From: an uncultured Atopobium sp.
GTDB taxonomy: Bacteria; Actinomycetota; Coriobacteriia; Coriobacteriales; Atopobiaceae
NCBI GenBank assembly: GCA_946999785.1
Contig: CAMQEO010000023.1
Coordinates: forward strand, 1-13,671
Length of the DNA: 13,671 nucleotides
Direction: 5' to 3'
In this document: one piece after another, positions 5,762 through 13,671 of the stretch
Numbering within the stretch: the first letter of the stretch is position 1
Layout: each line of letters starts with the position of its first letter
Made by a program: the position numbers and the translations under genes
The notes under the pieces: model-generated
Seen by the model: only the letters and a program-made list of their open reading frames with translations
The model's database searches: none
Told to the model about the DNA's origin: nothing

Positions 5762-6871
5762 ATGAAATTCTCTGTAAGTCAAAAGGAATTTAATCAGGCA
5801 ATTACGATAGTTTTACGTGGAGTTGCCTCTCAAGCTACGCTTCCTGTTTTGGGTGGTATTTATATCCAAGCGCAAGGCTCAACGCTCACTTTACAGACAT
5901 GTGATCTTAAAGTATCAATACGTCATAAGTTAGAAGCGGCAGTTGAAGAAGAAGGTCAAACGGTTGTTCCTGGATTATTCTTATCAAAGTTGGTGAAAAA
6001 CTTACCTGATGCATCCATTACCGTAGAAACAACACCAACCCAAGCAGTTTTAACGTGTCTTAAGTCAACGTATGAGCTTTCTACACTTGATGCTGCAGAT
6101 TTTCCCGAGTTTCCAGACATCACGCCTTCACAAAGTATCGAGTTGCCAAGTGATTTGCTTAACGATATGGTAGAGCGTGTGTATCGTGTGACAAAAGAAG
6201 ATATATCCAACCCTATTTTAGGTGGTATTACTCTTGTTGCACAAGAAAATAAGCTTACTATGTATGCAACAGATTCTCATCGTTTGGTTATTATTGATAC
6301 AAACACAGAAACCGCGTCGATTGATTCTGAATTTACTGCAATTATTCCTGCTGTTTGTTTCCACGAACTCCTTAATCTACCAACTATTACACCTCGTTTA
6401 CAAATAGGTTTAACTGACAATCAAGTTATCTTTAGCTTTGAGAACACAATGTATGTAAGCTTAAAAATTGAGGGCATGTTCCCCAATTACAAAAATCTCT
6501 TCCCTAATACCTGCAATACTAAGCTTACTGTTAATCCCGAGCAGCTTACTCAGGCAATTAAACGTGTTGCATTGGTTACTACTAATAAAAACCTTGGCGT
6601 TATCTTTGATGTAGATCCTCAAAGCCAACTCATAACACTTAAGGCAGATTCTTCGGAGTTTGGTGCCTCAAAAGAAGAGTTTAGCGCAGCTATTGAAGGT
6701 GAACCCATCTCGTTTTCAATGAACTACCAGTTTATTCTTGAATGTTGTCGCTCTACAACTCATGCTGATGAAATGACTTTTGAAATAGTTGACAGTTTTC
6801 AACCCATTGTCATTAAGTCATTTGGGGCAATGAATTATCAATGTTTGTTGATACCGCTTCGTACTAATTAG
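5762..6871 (+). CDS. dnaN: DNA polymerase III beta subunit (sliding clamp)
   Basis: 369 aa, the usual length (about 366-380). It forms a ring-shaped dimer on DNA that tethers polymerase III and other partners. Three repeated clamp domains fit about 1-120, 121-243 and 244-369. Recognisable family stretches are LPVLGGIYIQAQ (N-terminus), AADFPEFPDI, ISNPILGGITL with ATDSHRLVII in domain 2, EGMFPNYKNLFP in domain 3 and the C-terminus CLLIPLRTN, which resembles the conserved M/L-P-x-R end. Start ATG has AAAGGAAG upstream. It lies 268 nt after dnaA and 15 nt before recF, so dnaN-recF-DUF721 form one transcription unit. Confidence 0.98.
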   Translation: MKFSVSQKEFNQAITIVLRGVASQATLPVLGGIYIQAQGSTLTLQTCDLKVSIRHKLEAAVEEEGQTVVPGLFLSKLVKNLPDASITVETTPTQAVLTCLKSTYELSTLDAADFPEFPDITPSQSIELPSDLLNDMVERVYRVTKEDISNPILGGITLVAQENKLTMYATDSHRLVIIDTNTETASIDSEFTAIIPAVCFHELLNLPTITPRLQIGLTDNQVIFSFENTMYVSLKIEGMFPNYKNLFPNTCNTKLTVNPEQLTQAIKRVALVTTNKNLGVIFDVDPQSQLITLKADSSEFGASKEEFSAAIEGEPISFSMNYQFILECCRSTTHADEMTFEIVDSFQPIVIKSFGAMNYQCLLIPLRTN

Positions 6872-6886
6872 TAGTTTTGAGGTAGT

Positions 6887-8035
6887 ATGAGCTTTGTATT
6901 ACATGAGCTTACCTGTATAAATTGGAGAAATTTTCAACATCTTCGTATAAGTTTAGGTGATAAAACAACTGTCTTACATGGTAGTAATGCTGTTGGTAAG
7001 ACAAATACCATCGAAGCTGTACAAATGATTACTACAGGTACATCATTTAGGAAGCCTTTGCTTACCCAGATGATTTACCATAACGAAAACGCAGCTCACC
7101 TTCGTGCAGTTTATGAAGATGAGCTGCATAGCGTTGAGTTAGCATGTAATATATCAACTCACTCTAAAACTTACCTTAAAAACGATAAAAAGTGTTCTGT
7201 GTCAACACTTTGTTCTATTATGCCTTCGGTGCTTTTTTCTCCAGATGACTTATTGTTTGTTAAACAAACAGCGCGTTACCGCCGAAGCGAAATAGATGGG
7301 TTTGGTATACTTGCTCATAAAGGTTATAGAAAGCTTATTAAAACATTTTCTCGGTCACTTGAGCAAAGAAACAACATACTTAAATTACCTTTGATTGATT
7401 CAGATATATTGCATGCATGGAGTGTATCGTTAGCATATGGATCTGCGAGTGTAATCTTTGCTCGTTTTAAGCTCATCAATCATCTTTATCATAAAGCTTG
7501 CGAGGTATATCATACAATTTCTCCTGCCGAGCAGCTTGAAATTAAGTACAAAAGCTCAATACCTTTGATAAAAGATTTAGACCATACAACGGAAGATTCT
7601 TATATATATATACCACAAATTTTATGCTCTCTTAGTAAAGAAGATCTTACACAGGCATATTTAGATGCTTTTAGTCAAAAAGAACACGAAGAGTTACACA
7701 GACAAGTAACACTTATAGGTCCTCAAAGAGACGATATTGAGTTTTATATCAACGGTATACCTGCACGTACATATGCCTCACAAGGTCAACAAAGAAGTAT
7801 TGTGTTAGCGTGGAAACTCGCGGAGGTTCTATTTATTAAAGAGTTAACTGGACAAAATCCTATTTTGCTTTTAGACGATGTTATGAGTGAGCTTGATGAA
7901 ACGCGGCGTTTAGCGATTATGGAATTTATTCAGCAAGGCATTCAGACTATAATTACAACCACAAATCTTTCGTATTTTACAAAAGACATACTTGACCGCG
8001 CACAGGTGGTGAATATGAATGAAAAACAATCATAA
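6887..8035 (+). CDS. recF: DNA replication and repair protein RecF
   Basis: 382 aa, typical. An SMC/ABC-like ATPase that binds gapped DNA and, with RecO/RecR, loads RecA at stalled forks. The N-terminus has LHELTCINWRNFQ. Walker A is GSNAVGKT (32-39; family usually G-x-N-G-x-G-K-T, so Ala replaces the usual third-position Gly). The ABC signature region is SQGQQRSIVLAWKLAE (Q299-R303) and Walker B is ILLLDDVMSELD (D330, D331). A GAGGT ribosome site lies 4 nt before the ATG. Its last 17 nt overlap the DUF721 gene, a sign of translational coupling. One exact TTTTCAACA (6931-6939) lies in its coding sequence. Confidence 0.97.
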   Translation: MSFVLHELTCINWRNFQHLRISLGDKTTVLHGSNAVGKTNTIEAVQMITTGTSFRKPLLTQMIYHNENAAHLRAVYEDELHSVELACNISTHSKTYLKNDKKCSVSTLCSIMPSVLFSPDDLLFVKQTARYRRSEIDGFGILAHKGYRKLIKTFSRSLEQRNNILKLPLIDSDILHAWSVSLAYGSASVIFARFKLINHLYHKACEVYHTISPAEQLEIKYKSSIPLIKDLDHTTEDSYIYIPQILCSLSKEDLTQAYLDAFSQKEHEELHRQVTLIGPQRDDIEFYINGIPARTYASQGQQRSIVLAWKLAEVLFIKELTGQNPILLLDDVMSELDETRRLAIMEFIQQGIQTIITTTNLSYFTKDILDRAQVVNMNEKQS

Positions 8036-8576
8036 ACAACATGCTGAAAGTAGTCTTTCTTCGCTTTTAAGTTCGTGTATAACTAATCCTGCGCTTGCAA
8101 AAATTAAAAAACAAAAGGCTTCTGCTACTGCGTGGAATGCGGTTATAGGGGATATTGAAAGAAAACATACAACTGGTGTTTTTGTTATAGAGCCTAAAAT
8201 AAAAGGTCGCTATCCCATTCTAGGCGTCTTTGTTGACTCTTCGTCTGTTCTTGTTGACTTTAACGTTAATAAAGAAATGTACCTTATAAGGCTTGCGCAC
8301 TTGGGTTATAAATTTGATGATATCCTGTTTAAACTTTCTAAGTATACGCAGGTAAAACCTGTGTTTGAACCACCAATAAAAGCAGTGTCTTGTGTAAGTT
8401 CTGCTTTACAACCAACTCAAGCACCTCTACCTGCACTTTCTTCTCAAGAAGTTGAATTTGCAGAACATGCGGTACAAAAATTACCACCCACACTTCGCTT
8501 ATCTGCTCTGAAGGCTGTTAAAGCAACATTACAACGCCAAAAGTTATCATCATACACAAAAACAATTCATCGCTAA
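8019..8576 (+). CDS. DUF721 family protein, DciA-like putative helicase loader
   Basis: 185 aa. Residues about 35-108 match the DUF721/DciA pattern: ATAWNAVIGDIERKHTTG, then LGVFVDSSSVLVDFNVNKEMYLIRL. DciA is the ancestral loader of the replicative helicase DnaB in bacteria lacking DnaC/DnaI, and the gene between recF and gyrB is its regular actinobacterial place. The C-terminal ~75 residues are less conserved: a P/A/Q-rich linker, then a basic helical tail (LRLSALKAVKATLQRQ). The ATG overlaps recF in another frame, with AGGTGG (8004-8009) as a ribosome site inside recF. The domain match is good but divergent, so the loader role is inferred from family and position. Confidence 0.8.
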   Translation: MKNNHKQHAESSLSSLLSSCITNPALAKIKKQKASATAWNAVIGDIERKHTTGVFVIEPKIKGRYPILGVFVDSSSVLVDFNVNKEMYLIRLAHLGYKFDDILFKLSKYTQVKPVFEPPIKAVSCVSSALQPTQAPLPALSSQEVEFAEHAVQKLPPTLRLSALKAVKATLQRQKLSSYTKTIHR

Positions 8577-8740
8577 ATTAAGCCACATAAACCGCTGGGA
8601 GCTATGAGTGCGTATAGTAATATGTGTATTATTGTTTAGGCTCGTTGATTTTTCTGCACATTTAACAACATTTACATGATTTTATCATGAGTCTTAATAA
8701 TTAGCGTAAAATAGAAATATCGTATAAAAGGAGGGTGTTT
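8577..8740 (+). promoter_or_regulatory. gyrB upstream region with a short dyad
   Basis: 164 nt between DUF721 and gyrB. A perfect dyad CATGAT-TTT-ATCATG (8675-8689) sits about 50 nt before the start. TTTACA (8671-8676) overlaps it and could be a -35, but the matching -10 (TAATAA, 8695-8700) is weak; TAAAAT (8707-8712) is another possible -10. The dyad has no T-tract, so it is more likely an operator than a terminator. No clear terminator follows DUF721. Confidence 0.35.
8729..8734 (+). promoter_or_regulatory. gyrB: Ribosome binding site fixing the gyrB start
   Basis: AGGAGG lies 6 nt before the GTG at 8741. Another GTG at 8735 touches the site itself and is too close to be used, so 8741 is chosen. 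Confidence 0.8.
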
Positions 8741-10687
8741 GTGACAAAAGAAGTCAGCTCATACGGTGGTAATGAAATTAAAGTTCTAGAAGGACTTGAT
8801 CCAGTTCGTAAACGTCCTGGAATGTATATTGGTACAACATCGGCATCTGGTTTACATCACCTTGTTTGGGAGATTGTTGATAACTCGGTAGACGAAGCAA
8901 TGGCGGGGTATTGTACCTCAATAAATGTTATAGTTCATCCCGATAACTCTATTTCTGTTGAAGATAACGGACGTGGTATTCCCGTTGAGAATCACCCTCA
9001 AAAGAAAATTCCTACCCTAGAAGTTGTTTTAACAATTTTACACGCTGGTGGTAAGTTTGATAATGCTGCTTATAAGGTTTCGGGTGGGTTGCACGGTGTT
9101 GGTGTTTCGGTTGTTAATGCACTTTCAAAACGCTTAATAGCACGTGTTTCACGTGATGGCGGTATTTTTGAAATGGAATTTAAGCGTGGTAAAGTAACTA
9201 AAAAAATGACACGCGTTGGTGATTCTTCGCATACAGGTACAACCATTACGTTTTGGCCTGATGACACTATTTTTGAAACTACAACATATAATTTTGATAC
9301 ACTTCACGATCGCCTGCAAGAAACCGCTTTTCTTAATAAGAATTTGCACATCAGTCTTACTGATGAACGCGAAGAAACACCTCGTAAAGAGGAGTTTTGC
9401 TATTCAGGTGGTATTGTAGACTTTGTTAAATATTTAAACGAAGAAAAAACTATTCTACCTGGTCTTAATGACCCTATTTACATTGAGGGATCTTCCGCAC
9501 CCGATACGCCTGTTAATCAACGTGGCGAGGTAGAAGTTTCTATTCAATGGAATACTACATATTCCGAGCATGTAATGTCGTTTGCAAACGACATCTATAC
9601 CGATGAAGGTGGTATGCACCTTGAAGGCTTTAGAGGCGCTCTTACTAAAACAATTAATGATTACGCTCGCTCGCATAAGCTTTTAAAAGAAAAGGAAGCA
9701 AACTTAACGGGTGACGATATTCGCGAGGGTTTATGTGCCATTATTTCGGTTAAGCTTCCTGATCCTCAATTTGAAGGTCAAACCAAGGCAAAACTTGGAA
9801 GTTCTTATATGAGAACACTCACTAATAAAATTGTTGCAGCAGGACTTACTGAATATCTTGAAGAACATCCTAATCAGGCAAAAGAAATCTTTAAAAAAGC
9901 ATTCCAAGCAGCTAAAGGTCGTCTTGCAGCTCAACGTGCTCGTCAAGTTGCTCGTAGAAAAGGTTTGCTTGAAAGCGCTTCACTACCAGGTAAACTTGCT
10001 GACTGTTCTGTTCGTGATGCTCAAATGACTGAACTTTTTATTGTTGAGGGTGACTCTGCAGGTGGTTCTGCTAAAATGGCGCGTGACCGCTCTATTCAAG
10101 CAGTTTTACCGCTTAGAGGAAAAATTCTTAACGTCGAGCGCGTTCAGCAAGACAGAGCTCTTTCTTCTGAATCTATCACATCTCTTATCACGGCTATTGG
10201 CACGGGCGTTGGTAAAGAATTTAATATTGAGAAAGCGCGTTATCACAAAATTGTTATTATGACCGATGCTGATGTAGATGGCGCGCATATTAGGATTTTA
10301 CTCCTTACATTTTTCTATCGTTATATGAAACCCTTGGTTGATGCAGGATATATTTATGTTGCGCAGCCGCCTTTATATCAAATTAAAGCAAAAGGTAAAA
10401 AATACGGTAAGTATTTGTATACCGATGAAGAGCTGGCACTTGAGGCAAAGCAGTTTGAAGATTCTTCTAAATATAGTGTTCAGCGCTATAAAGGTTTGGG
10501 AGAGATGGATCCTGAACAACTTTGGAGCACTACTATGGAGCCTAAAAATCGCATTATGCTGCGAGTAACTGTAGAGGACGCGCGCGAAGCAGAACGAGCT
10601 GTTGCTAATCTTATGGGTACTCAAGTGGAAAAACGTAAAGATTTTATACAAACACACGCAAAAGACGTGCGTTTTCTTGACATTTAA
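8741..10687 (+). CDS. gyrB: DNA gyrase subunit B
   Basis: 648 aa from the GTG at 8741. The ATPase subunit of the A2B2 topoisomerase that adds negative supercoils. N-terminal GHKL domain: WEIVDNSVDEAMAGYC (catalytic E44, N48), VEDNGRGIP, SGGLHGVGVSVVNALS. Transducer domain with the QTK loop (347-349, EGQTKAKLG). TOPRIM domain: IVEGDSAGG (E436), PLRGKILNVE and TDADVDGAHI (D509, D511, D513, metal-binding). C-terminal YKGLGEMDPEQLW is conserved. The ~170-residue insertion of E. coli-type GyrB is absent, as in most Gram-positives. It precedes gyrA by 14 nt, one operon. Confidence 0.98.
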   Translation: MTKEVSSYGGNEIKVLEGLDPVRKRPGMYIGTTSASGLHHLVWEIVDNSVDEAMAGYCTSINVIVHPDNSISVEDNGRGIPVENHPQKKIPTLEVVLTILHAGGKFDNAAYKVSGGLHGVGVSVVNALSKRLIARVSRDGGIFEMEFKRGKVTKKMTRVGDSSHTGTTITFWPDDTIFETTTYNFDTLHDRLQETAFLNKNLHISLTDEREETPRKEEFCYSGGIVDFVKYLNEEKTILPGLNDPIYIEGSSAPDTPVNQRGEVEVSIQWNTTYSEHVMSFANDIYTDEGGMHLEGFRGALTKTINDYARSHKLLKEKEANLTGDDIREGLCAIISVKLPDPQFEGQTKAKLGSSYMRTLTNKIVAAGLTEYLEEHPNQAKEIFKKAFQAAKGRLAAQRARQVARRKGLLESASLPGKLADCSVRDAQMTELFIVEGDSAGGSAKMARDRSIQAVLPLRGKILNVERVQQDRALSSESITSLITAIGTGVGKEFNIEKARYHKIVIMTDADVDGAHIRILLLTFFYRYMKPLVDAGYIYVAQPPLYQIKAKGKKYGKYLYTDEELALEAKQFEDSSKYSVQRYKGLGEMDPEQLWSTTMEPKNRIMLRVTVEDAREAERAVANLMGTQVEKRKDFIQTHAKDVRFLDI

Positions 10688-10701
10688 TGAAAGGCTAAAC
10701 T

Positions 10702-13527
10702 GTGGCAGACGATAAACATACACCTCATAACCACGATGAGTCTTCGTTTAACAAACAGGATTCTTCTGATAATTTTGATGGTACTTCGCAAGATGATTCA
10801 TTTAATGATGAGTTTGACGAGTCTTTAAATAACTCAACGTCTGACGATGAAACACTTGAGAGTGATATAGAAGAGACCACCTCAAATGAAAATGACCAAA
10901 CACTTAATCTTGCTGGCGCAACGCTTGATCACACCATTTCTGATGAAGCAGGCTCACGCTTAGATTTATCCGATATTCATGGTGGAGCGCTTAAACCAAC
11001 AGACTTATCTTCTGAAATGAAAGCATCATTTCTTGAGTATTCAATGTCTGTTATTGTCGCACGCGCACTGCCTGACGTACGAGATGGACTAAAGCCTGTT
11101 CATCGCCGTATTCTTTATGCAATGAATGAAGCTCACATTGTTCCTACACGCCCGCATAAAAAGAGTGCATGGACTGTGGGAGAAGTAATGGGTAAATATC
11201 ACCCACATGGTGACTCTTCAATCTATGATGCTATGGTTCGTATGGCTCAAGAGTTTTCGATGCGCCTGCCTTTGGTGGATGGTCATGGAAACTTTGGATC
11301 TATTGATGGCGATCCTCCAGCTGCTATGCGTTATACCGAGTCACGCCTTACACATGCTGCTATGCAAATGTTGCGCGATTTAGATAAAGAAACAGTAGAT
11401 TTACAACCTAACTACGATGAATCTCTGCAAGAACCTTCTGTTTTACCTGCACGTTTTCCAAACCTGCTGGTAAATGGTTCAAACGGTATTGCTGTTGGTA
11501 TGGCAACGAATGTTCCACCTCATAATTTGGCGGAAGTTTCTCGTGCTGTGTGCATGATGATAGATAATCCTGACGCCACCGTTGAAGAACTTATGCAGGT
11601 ACTTCCAGGTCCTGATTTCCCAACCGGCGGTATCATCATGGGTACCGATGGTATTCGCGACGCTTATACCACTGGTAGAGGTTCTATTACCATTCGTTCA
11701 AAAGTACACATCGAAAATGTTGGCCGAGGCGGTCGTCAACGTCTTGTTATAACCGAAATTCCGTATCAGGTTAATAAAGGTCTTTTGCAGGAACGTATTG
11801 CTCAACAGGTTAACGAAAAACGCATCGAAGGTATATCTGACATGCGTGATGAGTCTAACCGTAAGGGTATGCGTATTGTTATTGATCTTAAATCGGGTGC
11901 AGTACCGCAAGTTGTGCTTAACAACTTATATAAAAGAACCCAATTACAGGTTTCTTTTGGTGTAATTGACCTTGCGCTTGTTGACGGTGTTCCTCGAACG
12001 CTTACCCTGCGTGAGATGATTTATTACTATATAGAACACCAAAAAGATATTGTAACGCGCCGCACACAATTTGATTTGGATAAAGCACTCAAACGCGTTC
12101 ATATTCTCGAAGGTTTGTTGATTGCGGTTGATAATATTGACGAAGTTGTTCATATTATCAGGTCTTCTCATGACGACCAAGAGGCAAAACAACGCATGAA
12201 TGAGCGTTTTGGTATTGATGATATTCAAGGAGAAGCAATTCTTCAAATGCGCTTGCGTCGTTTAACCGGTCTTGCGCGCGAAGAGCTTGCAGCACAAATT
12301 GCCGAGCTTTACAAATCAATTGAATACTATCGCGATTTACTTGCTCATCCACAAAAACTCTTGGAAGTTATTAAAGAAGAGCTCACCGAAATTTCTAATC
12401 GTTTCTCAGATAAACGCCGTACACAAATTTCTGCGCTTGGTGTTCAAAATCTTGATGTGGAAGATCTTATTGCCGAAGAAGACATGGTAATTACTGTAAC
12501 GCATGCGAGCTATATTAAGCGTTTGCCAGTAGCAACATATAAGTCTCAAAAGCGCGGCGGTAAAGGTGTTCAAGGATTATCGCTTAAAGACAACGATTTT
12601 GTTGAGAACATGTTTGTTGCGTCCACTCATGATTATGTACTGTTCTTTACCAACAAAGGAAAAGTATATCGCCTTAAAGTTCATGAATTACCAGTTGGTT
12701 CACGCCACGCACGCGGCTCTGCCCTAATTAATGTTTTGCCTTTAAGTGAGGGAGAGTATCCAACAGCAGTTATTACCACACGCGATTTCCCGGCTGAAGA
12801 ACACCTTATGTTTGCAACTAAATCGGGTATGGTTAAAAAAACAGCTATGAGTGATTATGATAAATCGCGCCGTGATGGTCTTATTGCTATTAACCTTAAA
12901 GATGGCGACGAATTGGTTAATGTTCGCCGTGTAAAAGAGTCAGAGTATGTAATTTTATGCTCAAGCGCAGGTAAAGCAATAATGTTTGAAGAAAGCGATA
13001 TTCGTCCCACTGGACGTGGAACCTCTGGCGTTCGTGGTATAACGCTAAAAGACGGCGCTACCATGCTTGGTATGGAAATATCTAACGGTAAAGGTGACTT
13101 GCTTGTTGTAACCGAACACGGTTATGGCAAACGTACCCCTGTCAGTGAATATCCACTTCAAAAACGTGGTGGTTTAGGTGTTAATACCATCGCCATGACC
13201 CAGAAAAAGGGTAAATTAAGCGCGTGTCGTGTGGTTGGTCCTCAGCACGAACTTATGATTGTTTCTGAAGAAGGCGTTATGATTCGTGTTCAAAGTCAAG
13301 ATATTTCGCTTCTTGGTCGCGCAACACAAGGTGTAAAGATTATGAACCTTGCAGAGTCTGACAGCGTGTCTGCACTTGCTCGTATGCATATTCATAAAAA
13401 GAAAGACGTAAACGAGCAAACAAACAAGAATCAACCGCAATTACCACTTGACTTTTTATCTCAAAATCCTCAAGAAGAAGAGGTAAATATTGGTGATGAT
13501 GACGAGCAGATTGATATGAGTTATTAG
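10702..13527 (+). CDS. gyrA: DNA gyrase subunit A with acidic N-terminal extension
   Basis: 941 aa, long for the family (about 820-880). The breakage-rejoining subunit. The catalytic tyrosine is Y211 (AAMRYTE; E. coli Y122). The quinolone-determining segment HPHGDSSIYD keeps Ser172 and Asp176 (E. coli S83, D87), so the common resistance changes are absent. The C-terminal beta-pinwheel starts near 600 with the GyrA box QKRGGKG (616-622), marking gyrase rather than Topo IV; a second QKRGGLG is at 820-826. Oddity: normal GyrA homology begins only near residue 102 (LSSEMKASFLEYSMSV). Before it is a disordered-looking stretch very rich in D, E, S and N: 22 acidic and 2 basic (Lys) residues in the first 66. 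The GTG start has AAAGG upstream and lies 14 nt after gyrB, so the extension seems real. The C-terminus is acidic too (GDDDEQID). Confidence 0.97.
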   Translation: MADDKHTPHNHDESSFNKQDSSDNFDGTSQDDSFNDEFDESLNNSTSDDETLESDIEETTSNENDQTLNLAGATLDHTISDEAGSRLDLSDIHGGALKPTDLSSEMKASFLEYSMSVIVARALPDVRDGLKPVHRRILYAMNEAHIVPTRPHKKSAWTVGEVMGKYHPHGDSSIYDAMVRMAQEFSMRLPLVDGHGNFGSIDGDPPAAMRYTESRLTHAAMQMLRDLDKETVDLQPNYDESLQEPSVLPARFPNLLVNGSNGIAVGMATNVPPHNLAEVSRAVCMMIDNPDATVEELMQVLPGPDFPTGGIIMGTDGIRDAYTTGRGSITIRSKVHIENVGRGGRQRLVITEIPYQVNKGLLQERIAQQVNEKRIEGISDMRDESNRKGMRIVIDLKSGAVPQVVLNNLYKRTQLQVSFGVIDLALVDGVPRTLTLREMIYYYIEHQKDIVTRRTQFDLDKALKRVHILEGLLIAVDNIDEVVHIIRSSHDDQEAKQRMNERFGIDDIQGEAILQMRLRRLTGLAREELAAQIAELYKSIEYYRDLLAHPQKLLEVIKEELTEISNRFSDKRRTQISALGVQNLDVEDLIAEEDMVITVTHASYIKRLPVATYKSQKRGGKGVQGLSLKDNDFVENMFVASTHDYVLFFTNKGKVYRLKVHELPVGSRHARGSALINVLPLSEGEYPTAVITTRDFPAEEHLMFATKSGMVKKTAMSDYDKSRRDGLIAINLKDGDELVNVRRVKESEYVILCSSAGKAIMFEESDIRPTGRGTSGVRGITLKDGATMLGMEISNGKGDLLVVTEHGYGKRTPVSEYPLQKRGGLGVNTIAMTQKKGKLSACRVVGPQHELMIVSEEGVMIRVQSQDISLLGRATQGVKIMNLAESDSVSALARMHIHKKKDVNEQTNKNQPQLPLDFLSQNPQEEEVNIGDDDEQIDMSY

Positions 13528-13583
13528 ACGATGATGAGTAGAGCTTAAACATCACCTCATGCTCTGTGGCATATATAAATTTG

Positions 13584-13622
13584 TGGCTATATGTACCAAG
13601 TGGTGCATATAGCCATTTTTTT
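13584..13622 (+). terminator. Intrinsic terminator of the gyrBA operon
   Basis: TGGCTATATGTACCA (13584-13598) pairs with TGGTGCATATAGCCA (13601-13615) to give a 14-bp stem with one G-U pair and an AAGU loop. Seven T residues follow (13616-13622). It lies 56 nt after the gyrA stop. It is a textbook Rho-independent terminator and also the likely target that placed the following intron. Confidence 0.93.
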
Positions 13623-13625
13623 GTA

Positions 13626-13671
13626 GTGTGCTCGGCACGCAATATCACTTGGCGGTGGAAGTCCGCTACAG
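13626..13671 (+). mobile_element. 5' end of a putative group IIC self-splicing intron (truncated by window)
   Basis: From 13626 the sequence begins GTGTGCTCGGCA, matching the group II 5' rule GUGYG. From memory it closely resembles the start of the Oceanobacillus iheyensis group IIC intron (GUGUGCCCGGCA). Further in, GCGG-TGGAAGT-CCGC (13652-13666) forms the small domain I hairpin seen there as GGG-UGAGAGU-CCC, followed by CTACAG where O. iheyensis has GAACUG. Group IIC introns insert just downstream of intrinsic terminators in the same orientation, and this one starts three nt (GTA) after the T-tract of the gyrA terminator. The reverse transcriptase/maturase, if present, and domains II-VI lie outside. 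It could be a 5' remnant only. Confidence 0.68.

Noticed and set aside
8735..8740. GTG at 8735 as gyrB start
   Set aside because: It abuts the AGGAGG site with no spacing; the GTG at 8741 is ideally placed.
10373..10723. 116-codon antisense frame under gyrB
   Set aside because: It lies fully antisense to the conserved TOPRIM/C-terminal part of gyrB, has no recognisable domain and is a by-product of AT-rich codon use. The same holds for the other antisense and shifted frames inside gyrA, gyrB, dnaN, dnaA and rnpA.
11017..11019. Internal ATG as the true gyrA start
   Set aside because: I see no ribosome site in front of it, while the GTG at 10702 has one and is 14 nt from gyrB. Kept as the alternative that would remove the acidic extension.
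13626..13640. A second terminator hairpin (GTGTGC-TCG-GCACGC)
   Set aside because: A short hairpin can form, but no T-tract follows, and the match to a group IIC intron start explains it better.
1..13671. CRISPR arrays, tRNA or rRNA genes, transposases, toxin-antitoxin or defence genes
   Set aside because: No regularly spaced repeats, no cloverleaf or rRNA-like segments and no such protein domains were seen; apart from the intron edge the region is core genome.

Overview
This window looks like the chromosomal replication-origin neighbourhood of a low-GC actinobacterium. Two gene sets point away from a shared intergenic core. On the minus strand lie rpmH, rnpA, yidD, yidC and the start of jag. 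On the plus strand lie a GHKL-ATPase/winged-helix gene, dnaA, dnaN, recF, a DUF721 (DciA-like) gene, gyrB and gyrA. The order recF-DUF721-gyrB-gyrA beside dnaA is typical of Actinomycetota. The AT-rich composition, the L34 sequence and the extra ATP-binding gene between rpmH and dnaA suggest Coriobacteriia, perhaps an Atopobium/Olsenella-like lineage. The phylum is a confident call; the family is a guess that only a similarity search could settle.

Left arm (1-2000, minus strand): a compact operon for ribosomal protein L34, the RNase P protein, the YidD and YidC membrane-insertion factors and the KH-domain protein Jag/KhpB. It is driven by a strong sigma-70-type promoter at 2063-2092.

Origin core (about 2093-3792, possibly to 5761): two AT-rich intergenic segments flank the GHKL-wHTH gene. 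They carry repeated 9-mers TTTTCAACA, which I read as the DnaA boxes of this organism. Two form a tight inverted pair at 2324-2345, and two lie in the dnaA promoter region at 3681-3689 and 3732-3740. The canonical TTATCCACA is absent. DnaA itself has an altered box-recognition motif (GNRTHATIKHS where most bacteria have GGRDHTTVxHA), so protein and sites may have changed together. The dnaA-dnaN spacer has a very AT-rich stretch with a good dnaN promoter.

Right arm (3793-13527, plus strand): initiator, sliding clamp, recombination mediator, putative helicase-loader homologue and both gyrase subunits. GyrA carries an unusual acidic N-terminal extension of about 90-100 residues. The gyrBA unit ends in a strong intrinsic terminator (13584-13622). 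Four bases after its T-tract the sequence turns into what looks like the 5' end of a group IIC self-splicing intron (13626 to the window end), in the orientation and place that IIC introns use.

The best candidates for something undescribed are the GHKL-wHTH protein inside the origin, the shifted DnaA/DnaA-box code, and the intron edge at the right end. The intron class is known; its presence directly behind gyrA is the news.
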